Shown here: piece by piece, positions 27,404 through 35,592 of the stretch
How positions within the stretch are numbered: position 1 is the first letter of the stretch
How the letters are laid out: the number at the start of each line of letters is the position of its first letter
DNA from: Nonomuraea jabiensis
Lineage (GTDB): Bacteria > Actinomycetota > Actinomycetes > Streptosporangiales > Streptosporangiaceae
Assembly (NCBI RefSeq): GCF_014204795.1
Contig: NZ_JACHMB010000001.1
Coordinates: 11,482,501 to 11,546,500, forward strand
Length of the DNA: 64,000 bases
Direction: 5' to 3'
Notes under the pieces: model-generated
The model's database searches: none
What the model saw: the letters and a program-made list of their open reading frames with translations, nothing else
Told to the model about the DNA's origin: nothing
Made by a program: the position numbers and the translations under genes

Positions 27404-28423
27404 TCAGGCGCGCCGATCGAACGCGCTCGACTCCCGGATCACCAGGTCGGGCTGGAAGATGACCTGCCGGTGCCGATGCTGCTCGGGGTCGGCGACCTCT
27501 TCGAGCAGCAGGTCGATGGCCGTACGTCCGAGCAGCTCACGGGGCTGCCGGATCGAGGACAGCGGCACCGCGGCGGCCGCGGCGAAGTCGATGTCGTCGT
27601 ACCCGATGATGGCCAGATCCTCGGGCACGCGGAGTCCGTGCGTGGCCATCGCCTGTAAGAAACCCAGCGCCATCATGTCGTTCGCGCAGAACGCCGCCGT
27701 CGGCCGCTCGTCGGCGGGCAGCGCGGCGACGCGCTCCCCGACGGCCCGGCCCTCCGCGACGGTCAGCGCGGGAGCGGAGGAGGTCAGCAGCTCGACGGCG
27801 CCGTCGGCCGCGGCGACGGCGCTGCTGATGCCCGCGTGCCGGTCGGCCACCTGTCTTATGGACGTCGGCCCGCCGACGAACATGATCCGCCGGTGCCCCC
27901 GCTCGATCAGGTGGGCGCCGGCGATCTGGCCGCCGAGCCGGTCGTCGACCGCGACCGAGCACTGCAGGCCGGTCGCGGGGCTGTCGACCAGCACCACGGG
28001 CGTGCCCCGCACGGCCAGCTCCTCCAGCCAGGGGCTCTCCATCTCCACCGGGGTGATCAGTATGCCCATGACGCGCTGCTGTTCGAGCTGGTCGAGGTGG
28101 CGGCGCTCGCGACCGGGGTCGCCGGCGCTGTTGCACAGCACCACCATCGAGTCGTGGTCGTCGGCCACCGACTCGGCGCCCTGGGCCACGTCCACGAAGA
28201 ACGGGTTGGAGACGTCGAGCACGACGAGGCCGACCGTACGGCTACGGCCCACCCGCAGGTGGCGGGCCACCTCATTGCGGACGAAGCCCAGTTTCTTGAT
28301 CGCTTCGAAGACGCGTTCGCGTGTGGCGGGGGACACGATCTCGGGGCGGTTGAGCACATTGCTCACCGTGCCCACCGAGACGCGCGCCAGCTGCGCGACC
28401 TCCTTGATGTTCCTGGTCGCCAT
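27404..28423 (-). CDS. LacI-family repressor of the rhamnogalacturonan-type locus
   Basis: A 339-residue regulator. The N-terminal HTH (IKEVAQLARVSVGTVSNVLN) and hinge (VRNEVARHLRVGRS) precede a periplasmic-binding-protein-like effector domain (VVLDVSNPFFVDVAQG, then FCANDMMALGFL and IIGYDDIDFA). It is first on its strand and precedes YesU and the transport operon. It probably represses them and itself through the paired TTGAATCGnCTCAA sites, with a sugar product as inducer. Confidence 0.92.
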   Translation of the reverse strand: MATRNIKEVAQLARVSVGTVSNVLNRPEIVSPATRERVFEAIKKLGFVRNEVARHLRVGRSRTVGLVVLDVSNPFFVDVAQGAESVADDHDSMVVLCNSAGDPGRERRHLDQLEQQRVMGILITPVEMESPWLEELAVRGTPVVLVDSPATGLQCSVAVDDRLGGQIAGAHLIERGHRRIMFVGGPTSIRQVADRHAGISSAVAAADGAVELLTSSAPALTVAEGRAVGERVAALPADERPTAAFCANDMMALGFLQAMATHGLRVPEDLAIIGYDDIDFAAAAAVPLSSIRQPRELLGRTAIDLLLEEVADPEQHRHRQVIFQPDLVIRESSAFDRRA

Positions 28424-28746
28424 CGATCCTCACGAGGCCGTGCTGCTTGAAATGCATAATCCGCTACTTGGCGGTGGTCCGCTGGACGCGGCCCACCGAA
28501 GGTGCTGCGGCGGGCCGCCGTGACGGGTCCACCATGGATGCGCCCTGCCGCTACCTGCGACGATCCGCTGGACGCGGTACGCCGTGGGCGCAGGGACAAC
28601 GGACGAACCGCCGATGACGGTCCTCCGCGAACTCTCGCATCATAGCGGCATTCAAGATTCTTTTGAATCGTCTCAAACTCTCAAACCGGTCACGGGGCCC
28701 CGTGAGGGGACGCCGCCGTCCTCGTATGCGGGCGCGGGGCGCGGGG
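28424..28746 (-). other. 323-nt upstream region of the LacI gene
   Basis: No gene is supported. It holds a degenerate direct duplication of about 40 bp (shared core TCCGCTGGACGCGG at 28478-28491 and 28564-28577) and, further up, the operator-like palindrome at 28663-28676 in an AT-rich patch that probably contains the promoter. Confidence 0.5.
28663..28676. promoter_or_regulatory. LacI-type operator TTGAATCGTCTCAA
   Basis: Matches the site at 26626-26639 in 13 of 14 positions. It lies about 240 nt upstream of the LacI start, suggesting autoregulation through a long leader. Confidence 0.55.
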
Positions 28747-29403
28747 TCAGGGTGGGTCGATGACGCGGACGCGGGTGGCGCGGAAGGACGCCGGGGTGTC
28801 CCGGAGCACCGCCAGCCGGGGATCCGGCACCACCAGGAACGGCTCGGTCTCCAGCGCCAGCAGGGGCGCGAGCCGCCGGTCGGCGCGCAGGGCGTCCATG
28901 GCCCGGCGGTCCCCGCCCAGCACCACCCCGTCCAGCTCCCCCAGGTACGGCGTCAGCACCCGTACCGCCGTCTCCACCGCGTCGTCGTACGCCTGCGCCG
29001 CCTGGTTGCGCCGCCGCCGCGCGAAGCGCTGCTGCGACCACCCGCCCGCCGCCGTACGCCCCTGCACCAGCCGCGACCCCACCTTGGACGCCACCAGCGA
29101 CGCCCCGGAGAAGACCCCCGCCGCATAGCCCCCGAGCCGCACCAGGAACACCCCCACCTGCCGCGCGGCCTGGGCGTGCGCGACGAGCCGGGTGACGTGC
29201 GGCGGCCCCGGCGGCATCATGGGCGGGAACGGAACGTACAGCTCGGCCAGGGCCCCGTCGTCGGCGAGCAGCCGCACGACCCGTTCGTCACCGGTCGCGG
29301 TGAAGGGCCCGTGACGCCCCGCGAACCCGTCGATCCACGGATGCAGCCGCTCCGGCGGCACCGTGACCCACCGGCCGCCACCCCTCGCCGGACGCGCACT
29401 CAT
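28747..29403 (-). CDS. acVLRF1-type peptidyl-tRNA hydrolase (Vms1/ANKZF1-like)
   Basis: A 218-residue protein of the actinobacterial VLRF1 branch of the eRF1 superfamily. GGRWVTVPPERLHPWIDGF at the N-terminus and the catalytic-loop type motif AAGGWSQQRFARRR (residues 118-131), containing the conserved Gln, are seen. The eukaryotic relatives release nascent chains from stalled 60S ribosomes in ribosome quality control. VLTPYLGELDGVVLGGDRRAM is the usual following strand-loop. It stands alone between the sugar locus and the EAL gene. Family recognition is good; cellular function in actinobacteria is little known. Confidence 0.82.
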   Translation of the reverse strand: MSARPARGGGRWVTVPPERLHPWIDGFAGRHGPFTATGDERVVRLLADDGALAELYVPFPPMMPPGPPHVTRLVAHAQAARQVGVFLVRLGGYAAGVFSGASLVASKVGSRLVQGRTAAGGWSQQRFARRRRNQAAQAYDDAVETAVRVLTPYLGELDGVVLGGDRRAMDALRADRRLAPLLALETEPFLVVPDPRLAVLRDTPASFRATRVRVIDPP

Positions 29404-29488
29404 GCCCCGAAGGCTAACTGCATGAGATTCCCCGCGACCAAGCCGCCACTCCCCGGAGGGAAAACGAAATGTCGGTAAATTCTGCTGG

Positions 29489-30553
29489 TTGGGCCTTCAT
29501 CCCCGCTCGCGACTCCACCACGATCTGTACGTGTCCTCCCTGCTCACCAGTCCCATGGTGGATCTCGACACCGGGGCAGTAATCGCCCAGCCGGCCGTCG
29601 TCGACTCCACGGGCACGCTCAGGGCGGCTCCCCTGCCCATGGTGCTGGAGCTGCCCGTCAGGGTCGTCCTGGCGGGCGCGGGCGCCCTGGCGCCCCTGCA
29701 CGAGGCGCTGCGAAGAGCCGGCAGGCATCCCCGCGAGGCGATCCTGCTGCTCACTGGACCGTGCCAGGAACAGGACCGGCCGCTGCTCAAGGTCGGGCTC
29801 GACGGCCTGCGCACGATCGGCTACCTGCTCGGCTTCGCCGACGTCGGCACGAGCGGCGCGGCGCTCGACCTGGTCGCCGACACGAGCCCGTACCTGCTGG
29901 CCCTCGATCCCGAGACGGTCACCCGCATCCCGGGGGACCACCGCGCGACCGCGGTGGCGCGGTCGGTGGTGACGCTGGCCCGCGGCCTCGGCGCCCACGT
30001 GCTCGCCCCCGGCGTCGAACGCGAGCCGCAGGTCGCGGTGGCCCGCGGCCTCGGCGTGCGGCTGGCGCACGGCCCGCTGCTCGCCCCGGGCCCCGACGGC
30101 AAGGTACGGGTGCCGCTGCCCGTCACCGACGAGCCGGTCTCCGTCATGCTCGGCCCGCGCGTCCAGGAGCTGCTGATCCCGGCGGTGACGCTGCCCGCGG
30201 AGGCCAAGGCGGAGGAGGCGGTCAAGGCGTTCGGGCAGGAGCCGACGATCACCAGCGTGATCCTGGTGGACGAGTTCCAGCGGCCCAAGGGCAGCCTCGA
30301 CCGCAGCCGGTTCCTGCTGTCGTTCGCGGCCCGGTACGGGCACGCGCTGCACGGCGCGAAGCCGGCGCAGCGGCTGGCCGACCCGCCCCGCACGGTGCCG
30401 CGGACGACCCCGGCGATCGCGGCCATGCAGGCGGCGGGCCGGGACTCGGCCCGCGTCTATGACGACCTGGTGGTCACCGACGAGATGAACCGCTGCCTCG
30501 GCATCGTCCGCGTCTCCGACCTGATCAGGCAGGTCACCGCGATCAGGAGCTGA
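29489..30553 (+). CDS. Degenerate EAL-domain protein with CBS-like C-terminus
   Basis: Up to 354 residues. The order of segments follows an EAL phosphodiesterase: LLTSPMVDLDTGAVIAQPA replaces the EAL start, FADVGTSGAALDLVADTSPY replaces DDFGTGYSSL, HVLAPGVEREPQ replaces VAEGVE, and LGVRLAHGPLL replaces QGYLF. The EAL motif and most metal-binding acids are missing, so c-di-GMP hydrolysis is unlikely and binding or structural signalling is more plausible. The C-terminal RCLGIVRVSDLIRQV looks like a CBS half. The start is uncertain: TTG 29489, GTG 29531 or ATG 29555. Confidence 0.65.
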   Translation: MGLHPRSRLHHDLYVSSLLTSPMVDLDTGAVIAQPAVVDSTGTLRAAPLPMVLELPVRVVLAGAGALAPLHEALRRAGRHPREAILLLTGPCQEQDRPLLKVGLDGLRTIGYLLGFADVGTSGAALDLVADTSPYLLALDPETVTRIPGDHRATAVARSVVTLARGLGAHVLAPGVEREPQVAVARGLGVRLAHGPLLAPGPDGKVRVPLPVTDEPVSVMLGPRVQELLIPAVTLPAEAKAEEAVKAFGQEPTITSVILVDEFQRPKGSLDRSRFLLSFAARYGHALHGAKPAQRLADPPRTVPRTTPAIAAMQAAGRDSARVYDDLVVTDEMNRCLGIVRVSDLIRQVTAIRS

Positions 30554-30595
30554 ACCTCTTGCGTGGCGGGCGGGCTGCCGGGATAGGAAGTAGCC

Positions 30596-31879
30596 ATGCG
30601 GGTGGACAGGAGAACCCTGCTCGGGGCGGGGATGCTGGCCGGGCTGACGGCCGCGTGCACGACGACGAAACCTCCGGCGAAGCCGGAGTTCGACCCTGGC
30701 GACTGGGCGTCCGTGCGGGCCCAGTTCGCGCTGGACCCGGCCTACGGGCAGTTCGCGGCGTTCGTGCTGGCGCCCGCCCCGGCCCCGGTCCGCGCGGCGA
30801 TCGCCAGGCACCGTGACGCGCTGGACGCCGACCCCGAGTACACGCCGCCCGGCGCGCAGGCGCCCGACCAGGCGGTACGCGAGGCCGCGGCCCGCTATCT
30901 GGGCGGCAGGCCGGAGGAGGTCGCGCTGACCGACAGCACCACGATGGGCCTGGCCCTGCTCTACTCCGGCCTCAGGCTGCGCCCCGGCCAGGACGTGCTG
31001 ACCACCGAGCACGACTTCCTCGCCACCCATGAGGGGCTGCGGCTGCTGGCCGAGCGCACGGGCGCGAAGGTGCGCAAGGTCAGGCTGTACGACGACCCGG
31101 CCCGCGCCGACGCCGGCCGGATGGTGGCGGCGATCAAGGCGGGGCTCGGGCCGCGTACCAGGGTGGTCGCGGTCACCTGGGTGCATTCGAGCACCGGCGT
31201 GCGCGTGCCCGTCCGCGCCATCGCCGACATGCTCGCCGAGGCGAACAGGGGCCGCGACGAGCACGACAGGGCGCTGCTGTGCGTGGACGGCGTGCACGGG
31301 TTCGGCGCGATGGCCGACGGCGTCGGCGACCTGGGCTGCGACTTCCTGGCCAGCGGCACGCACAAGTGGCTGTTCGGGCCGCGCGGCACCGGCATCGTGT
31401 GGGGCAGGGCCTGGGACGCGGTCTCCCCGATCATCGCCAGCTTCAGCGGGGCGTCGTTCCAGGCGTGGCAGGGCGGCTCCACCCCGGGGGCGAGCACGGC
31501 GGAGCTGGTCACGCCGGGCGGGTTCAAGGCGTTCGAACACCGGTGGGCGATGCCGCAGGCGTTCGCCTTCATGACGGCGATCGGCAAGGACCGCGTGCGG
31601 GGGCGCACGCAGGAGCTGGCCACCAGGCTCAAGGACGGCCTGACCGGGATCCGGCACGTCACGCTGGCCACGCCGCGGGCGCCCGAGCTGTCGGCGGGCC
31701 TCGTGTGCTGCTCGATCGAGGGGATGGCGCCGATGGAGGCCGTCGACCGGCTGCACGCCAGCAAGGTGATCGCGAGCGTGACGCCGTACGACCCGCCGCT
31801 GCTGCGCTTCGGCACCAGCATCGTGACCACCCCCGAGCAGGTGGACCAGGCGGTCAAGGCGGTGGCCGGGCTCCGCTGA
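30596..31879 (+). CDS. Exported class V aminotransferase-like PLP lipoprotein
   Basis: A 427-residue protein starting at ATG 30596. The N-terminus VDRRTLLGAGMLAGLTAAC is a Tat-type signal with a lipobox. The mature part is a class V PLP enzyme: DSTTMGLALLYSGLRLRPG, LLCVDGVHGFGAM (cofactor Asp) and FLASGTHKWLFGPRG (Schiff-base Lys). This resembles isopenicillin N epimerase and cysteine desulfurase relatives. A folded PLP protein exported through Tat and anchored to the membrane is uncommon. The substrate is unknown; it may act on amino sugars or amino acids in the envelope. It is convergent with the response regulator gene. Confidence 0.8.
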   Translation: MRVDRRTLLGAGMLAGLTAACTTTKPPAKPEFDPGDWASVRAQFALDPAYGQFAAFVLAPAPAPVRAAIARHRDALDADPEYTPPGAQAPDQAVREAAARYLGGRPEEVALTDSTTMGLALLYSGLRLRPGQDVLTTEHDFLATHEGLRLLAERTGAKVRKVRLYDDPARADAGRMVAAIKAGLGPRTRVVAVTWVHSSTGVRVPVRAIADMLAEANRGRDEHDRALLCVDGVHGFGAMADGVGDLGCDFLASGTHKWLFGPRGTGIVWGRAWDAVSPIIASFSGASFQAWQGGSTPGASTAELVTPGGFKAFEHRWAMPQAFAFMTAIGKDRVRGRTQELATRLKDGLTGIRHVTLATPRAPELSAGLVCCSIEGMAPMEAVDRLHASKVIASVTPYDPPLLRFGTSIVTTPEQVDQAVKAVAGLR

Positions 31880-31882
31880 GCG

Positions 31883-32488
31883 TCAGAGCCAGCCCTGCGC
31901 CTTGGCCCGCTGCACCGCCTCGATGCGGTTGCGGGCGTGCGTCTTCTGGATGGCCGAGGACAGGTAGTTGCGTACGGTCCCCTCCGACAGGTGCAGCTTG
32001 CCGGCGATGTCGCCGATCGTGGAGCCGTCCACCGCCGCCGCCAGCACGTCCCGCTCCCGCGCCGACAGCGGGTTCGGCCCGGCGCTGAGGGCCGCCGCGG
32101 CGAGCCCGGGGTCGATCACCCGCTCCCCCGCGTGCACCCGCCGGATGGCCGCGGCCAGCTCCCTGGCCGGGCTGTCCTTCACCAGGAACGCCGAGGCCCC
32201 GGCCTCCATGGCGGTGCGCAGGTAGCCGGGCCGCCCGAACGTGGTCAGGATCATCACCCGGCACCCGGGCACCTGCCGCGTGATGCTCGCGCAGGCTGCC
32301 AGGCCGTCCATGCCGGGCATCTCGATGTCCAGCAGCGCGATGTCGGGCCGGACCTCGGCGGCGACGGCGACCGCCTCCTCCCCGTCGGCGGCCTCGCCGG
32401 CCACCTCGATGTCGGGCTCCAGGCCCAGCAGGGACGCCAGCGCGCCGCGTACCATGCCCTGGTCCTCCGCCAGCATCACGCGGATCAC
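31883..32488 (-). CDS. NarL-type response regulator
   Basis: A 201-residue regulator. The receiver has the acidic pair in MLAEDQGMVRGAL, the phospho-acceptor in IALLDIEMPGMDG, and Lys in FLVKDSPA. The C-terminal LuxR-type HTH reads LSARERDVLAAAVDG and LHLSEGTVRNYLSSAIQK. GTG 32488 overlaps the kinase stop (GTGA). It probably controls the ABC-2 transporter genes upstream in the same cluster. Confidence 0.93.
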   Translation of the reverse strand: MIRVMLAEDQGMVRGALASLLGLEPDIEVAGEAADGEEAVAVAAEVRPDIALLDIEMPGMDGLAACASITRQVPGCRVMILTTFGRPGYLRTAMEAGASAFLVKDSPARELAAAIRRVHAGERVIDPGLAAAALSAGPNPLSARERDVLAAAVDGSTIGDIAGKLHLSEGTVRNYLSSAIQKTHARNRIEAVQRAKAQGWL

Positions 32489-33627
32489 GCGCACGCCTCC
32501 TCGCCGACCGGCACCAGCACCCGCAGGCGGTGGCCGCCGCCCCGCGCGGGGCCCGCCTCCACGGTGCCGCCCGCGCCCGCCACCCGCTCGTTGAGCCCGC
32601 TCAGCCCGCTGCCCATCTCGTACGGCCCGCCGCCGCCCGTTCCGTTGTCCATGATCTCCAGGGTGGCGTGTCCGGCGTCGAACGTCACCTTGATCTCGCA
32701 CCGGGTGGCCCGCGCGTGGCGCACCACGTTGGTGACGCCCTCGCGTACGGACCAGCCGAACAGCCCGTCGAGCAGTTCGGGCAGCGGCGTCCCCGAGACC
32801 CGCACCTCGGCCGCCACGCCCGCCGCCCGTAACACGGCCCTGGCGTTGTCGAGCTCCTCGGGCAGGCTGCGCTGGCGGTAGCCGGTGACGGCCTCCCGCA
32901 CCTCCGTCAGGGCCTTCCTGGCGACGGTCTCGATGTCGGCGATCTCCCTGTGCACCTGCGAAGAGTCCTCGGACAGCCGTCCGGCCAGCTCGCTCTTGAG
33001 CACGATCAACGACAGGCTGTGCCCGAGCAGGTCGTGCAGGTCGCGGGCGATGCGCAGCCGCTCCTCCGTGGCCGCCAGCCGGGCCACCTCGTCCTGGGCC
33101 AGGCGCAGCTTGACGCTCAGCGCCCTGGTGTTGCGCACGCTGATGAACAGCACGCCGAGCGTCAGCACCTGCAGGCCCAGCACGATGATCGTGTCGGCGT
33201 CGTCGTGGTTGACCAGGCCGGCGCCGACGACCACGGCCAGCTGGGCGATCACGGCCATGATGGCCCACGCGGCCGGCAGCGTGAACCCGTACAGCACGAC
33301 GGTGTAGACCGGCAGGCTCAGCCACGAACCGCCGAAGGCGATGGCGCCCACCACGCCGAGCACGCTGGTCACGGCGAGCAGCGGATAGGACAGGCGGCTG
33401 CGATCGAACATGCCCTTGTTGATCAGCACCGTCGCGAGGAAGGACGCGACGAACGCGATGAGCAGCACCGCCGCCCACACCGCCCGGGCGCCCGTCAGGG
33501 TGCCGCCCACGATGTCGCTGACGGGGAAGACCAGGTAGACCAGGCCGACGGAGATGCCGAGCAGCCGCCGCTTGCGCGACGGCTTGCCCTCGGCGTCCCC
33601 GAAGGTCATCCTCTCGGCGAAGCTCAT
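32485..33627 (-). CDS. DesK-type sensor histidine kinase
   Basis: A 380-residue kinase; ATG 33627 follows AAGGAG. Five or six hydrophobic helices at residues 25-170 form the sensor. The HisKA_3 phospho-acceptor follows in RIARDLHDLLGHSLSLIVLK, then the N box REGVTNVVRHARAT and the G box GSGLSGLNERV. It signals to the overlapping NarL-type regulator. The genes upstream on this strand encode an ABC-2 transporter; a remnant of a mobile element lies between, which may have separated one original operon. Confidence 0.93.
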   Translation of the reverse strand: MSFAERMTFGDAEGKPSRKRRLLGISVGLVYLVFPVSDIVGGTLTGARAVWAAVLLIAFVASFLATVLINKGMFDRSRLSYPLLAVTSVLGVVGAIAFGGSWLSLPVYTVVLYGFTLPAAWAIMAVIAQLAVVVGAGLVNHDDADTIIVLGLQVLTLGVLFISVRNTRALSVKLRLAQDEVARLAATEERLRIARDLHDLLGHSLSLIVLKSELAGRLSEDSSQVHREIADIETVARKALTEVREAVTGYRQRSLPEELDNARAVLRAAGVAAEVRVSGTPLPELLDGLFGWSVREGVTNVVRHARATRCEIKVTFDAGHATLEIMDNGTGGGGPYEMGSGLSGLNERVAGAGGTVEAGPARGGGHRLRVLVPVGEEACA

Positions 33628-33699
33628 CGAGACTCCTTGGACGAGGAAACGCGGCGCGACGCCCCGCGTTCCGTTACAGTGCGTGAGGCGGCGATAACC

Positions 33700-33884
33700 A
33701 AGTCGTCTCTCGCACGATCCGCAAGATCCTCGCCGCCGGGCCGGCGGAGCGGTGAAACGCCTGTGGAGCTGGTGTAAGACCTCAAGGAGAGTCGCTCTTT
33801 CCGACGGGCGGTCGGCGGTGAAGCAGGAAGATCCGACCCGCGAGGGCCGGGATCCCCCAGCTTCGGCCGTGGGGAGGATGTCAA
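33700..33884 (+). mobile_element. IS605/IS607-type right-end remnant with omega-RNA-like scaffold
   Basis: The stretch ending GATCCCCCAGCTTCGGCCG (33851-33869) and then TGGGGAGGATGTCAA matches, from memory, the conserved right end found downstream of tnpB in streptomycete IS605/IS607 elements. There it forms the 3' end of the TnpB guide RNA. The hairpin CCCCAGC-TTCG-GCCGTGGGG is visible. No tnpB reading frame remains; upstream sequence such as GGTGAAACGCCTGTGGAGCT and AGCGGTGAAGCAGGAAG-like text is in the style of its 3' region. The stop codon of the ABC-2 permease gene falls in the last bases of the motif. The left boundary is approximate. Confidence 0.55.
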
Positions 33885-34615
33885 GACCGTACGGTAGCCC
33901 GATGGTAAAGGTAGGCGGCCGCGCCCCCCAGCGCGACCGCCCATCCGGCGATGACCAGCACGTCCGTCATGGGCAGGCCGTGACCGGCGACGAGGCTCTG
34001 GCCCAGCCTGGCGTAGTGGAACGACGGGGTGACGTCCGCGACCGTACGCATGGCGTCGCCGAACACCTCGGGCGGGAACCACAGCCCGCCGGCGATCGCC
34101 AGCGCGAACATGCAGATCATCGCGGCCGGCTGGGCGGCGTCGGCCGAGAGCACGGAACCGATGGCCAGGCCCAGCGCGACGAACGGCAGCACGCCGAGCC
34201 AGAGCGCGAGCAGCAGCTCCGCCCAGGTGCCGAGCGACAGCGACACGTGCTGCTGCACCACGGCGGCCAGGCTCACCAGCACCAGCGAGGGCAGCACGAG
34301 CACCATGGTGGCGCCGAGCTTGGTCACGATGATCGCCCAGCTCGGCAGCGGGGTGATCTGGAGCTGGCGCAGCCAGCCGGACTGCCGCTCGGTGGCCCAC
34401 GGCACGGCCGAGCTCATCATGGACGAGGCCAGCGCCCCGTAGGCGGCCATCGACACCATCAGGATGACGCTGTACTTCACGCCGCCCGCGTCGGTCTGGT
34501 TGCCGTAGATGTTGGCGTTGACGAGGTAGAGCAGGACGGGGAAGGCGACCACGAAGATCATGTAGCGCCGGTTGCGCAGCATCCTCAGGGCCTCGGTCTT
34601 GGCGTAGTAGAGCAT
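33881..34615 (-). CDS. ABC-2 type permease
   Basis: A 244-residue membrane protein with about six helices and no ATPase domain. MLYYAKTEALRMLRNRRYMIF is a typical N-terminus of ABC-2 permeases that work with a separate ATPase, and the upstream gene overlaps (TGATG) and encodes one. Its last codons coincide with the right end of the mobile-element remnant, so the original C-terminus may have been altered slightly. Probably an exporter of a lipophilic or antimicrobial compound controlled by the adjacent two-component system. Confidence 0.88.
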   Translation of the reverse strand: MLYYAKTEALRMLRNRRYMIFVVAFPVLLYLVNANIYGNQTDAGGVKYSVILMVSMAAYGALASSMMSSAVPWATERQSGWLRQLQITPLPSWAIIVTKLGATMVLVLPSLVLVSLAAVVQQHVSLSLGTWAELLLALWLGVLPFVALGLAIGSVLSADAAQPAAMICMFALAIAGGLWFPPEVFGDAMRTVADVTPSFHYARLGQSLVAGHGLPMTDVLVIAGWAVALGGAAAYLYHRATVRS

Positions 34616-35499
34616 CAGGACTCCCTGGTGAGGGCGAGGAAGGCGGCTTCGAGGTCGGCGCTGGAGAGCTTCAGCTCGCGCACGTCGAGGCTGGTGCCCC
34701 GGTAGAGCGCGGCGAGGGTGGCGTCGGTGTCGGAGGTGTGCAGGGTGGCGACGCCGGCGGCGACCTCCACGGCGGTCACCCCGGGCAGCCGGTCGAGCCC
34801 GGCCGCGGGCTGGTCGCCGAGGGCGAAGCTGACGGTGTGGCCGCCGGCCCCGGCCTTGATCTCGGCGGCGGTGCCGTCGGCGGCCAGCCGGCCCCTGGCG
34901 ATGACGATCACCCGGTCGGAGTGCTCGTCGGCCTCCTCCAGGTAGTGGGTGGCGAACAGCACGGTCCTGCCGCCAGAGGCGTAGTCGTGCATGCTGGCCC
35001 AGAAGCGCAGTCTCGATTCCACGTCCATGGCCGCGGTCGGCTCGTCGAGCAGCAGGATCCTGGGCGCCCCCGCGATGGCCAGGGCGAACCTGACGCGCTG
35101 CGACTGGCCGCCGGACAGCTTGTTCGCCCGCCGGCCCGCGAGGTCGGTGAGGTCGGCCAGCTTGAGGATCTCGTCCAGGGCGAGGGGGTTGGGGTAGAGG
35201 CGGCGTACCAGGTCGATGAGCTCTTTGACGGACAGCTCGGGGATGAGCGCGCCGTTCTGGAGCATGGCGCCCATCTGTCCGGCCCTGACGGCCTCGTCGG
35301 GGGTGCGGCCGTGCACGGCGACGGTGCCCGCGGTGGGCTTGAGCAGGCCGAGCAGGAGGTTGATGGAGGTGGACTTGCCGGCGCCGTTGGGGCCGAGCAG
35401 GGCCACGGTCTTCCCGGGCTCGATGGCCAGGGAGAGGTCGTCGACGGCGAGCACGTCCCCGTAGTGCTTGCTGACGTGGTCGAACACGATGGCGTTCAT
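34615..35499 (-). CDS. ABC transporter ATPase
   Basis: A 294-residue ATPase with LLGPNGAGKSTSINLLLG (Walker A), the signature KLSGGQSQRVRFAL, LLLDEPTAAMDVES (Walker B) and the switch His in FATHYLEEADEH. The C-terminal extension (about residues 215-294) is usual for drug-type ABC-2 ATPases. ATG 35499 is the first gene of the ABC/two-component cluster on this strand. It energises the permease encoded next. Confidence 0.93.
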   Translation of the reverse strand: MNAIVFDHVSKHYGDVLAVDDLSLAIEPGKTVALLGPNGAGKSTSINLLLGLLKPTAGTVAVHGRTPDEAVRAGQMGAMLQNGALIPELSVKELIDLVRRLYPNPLALDEILKLADLTDLAGRRANKLSGGQSQRVRFALAIAGAPRILLLDEPTAAMDVESRLRFWASMHDYASGGRTVLFATHYLEEADEHSDRVIVIARGRLAADGTAAEIKAGAGGHTVSFALGDQPAAGLDRLPGVTAVEVAAGVATLHTSDTDATLAALYRGTSLDVRELKLSSADLEAAFLALTRES

Positions 35500-35546
35500 G
35501 AGAAGAACGCTATGGCCGCGCCTTCCGGGCGGTTAGTGCGTTACCT

Positions 35547-35583
35547 CCGGCGTTGGCCGTGACATTTGTCAGGCCAACGCCGG
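35547..35583. terminator. Strong hairpin between hisG and the ABC ATPase gene
   Basis: CCGGCGTTGGCC pairs perfectly with GGCCAACGCCGG, and inside it TGACA pairs with TGTCA around TT with one bulged G, giving 17 bp in 37 nt. It lies 9 nt past the hisG stop and terminates the hisE-hisG transcript. Confidence 0.75.
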
Positions 35584-35592
35584 GGCCGGACG

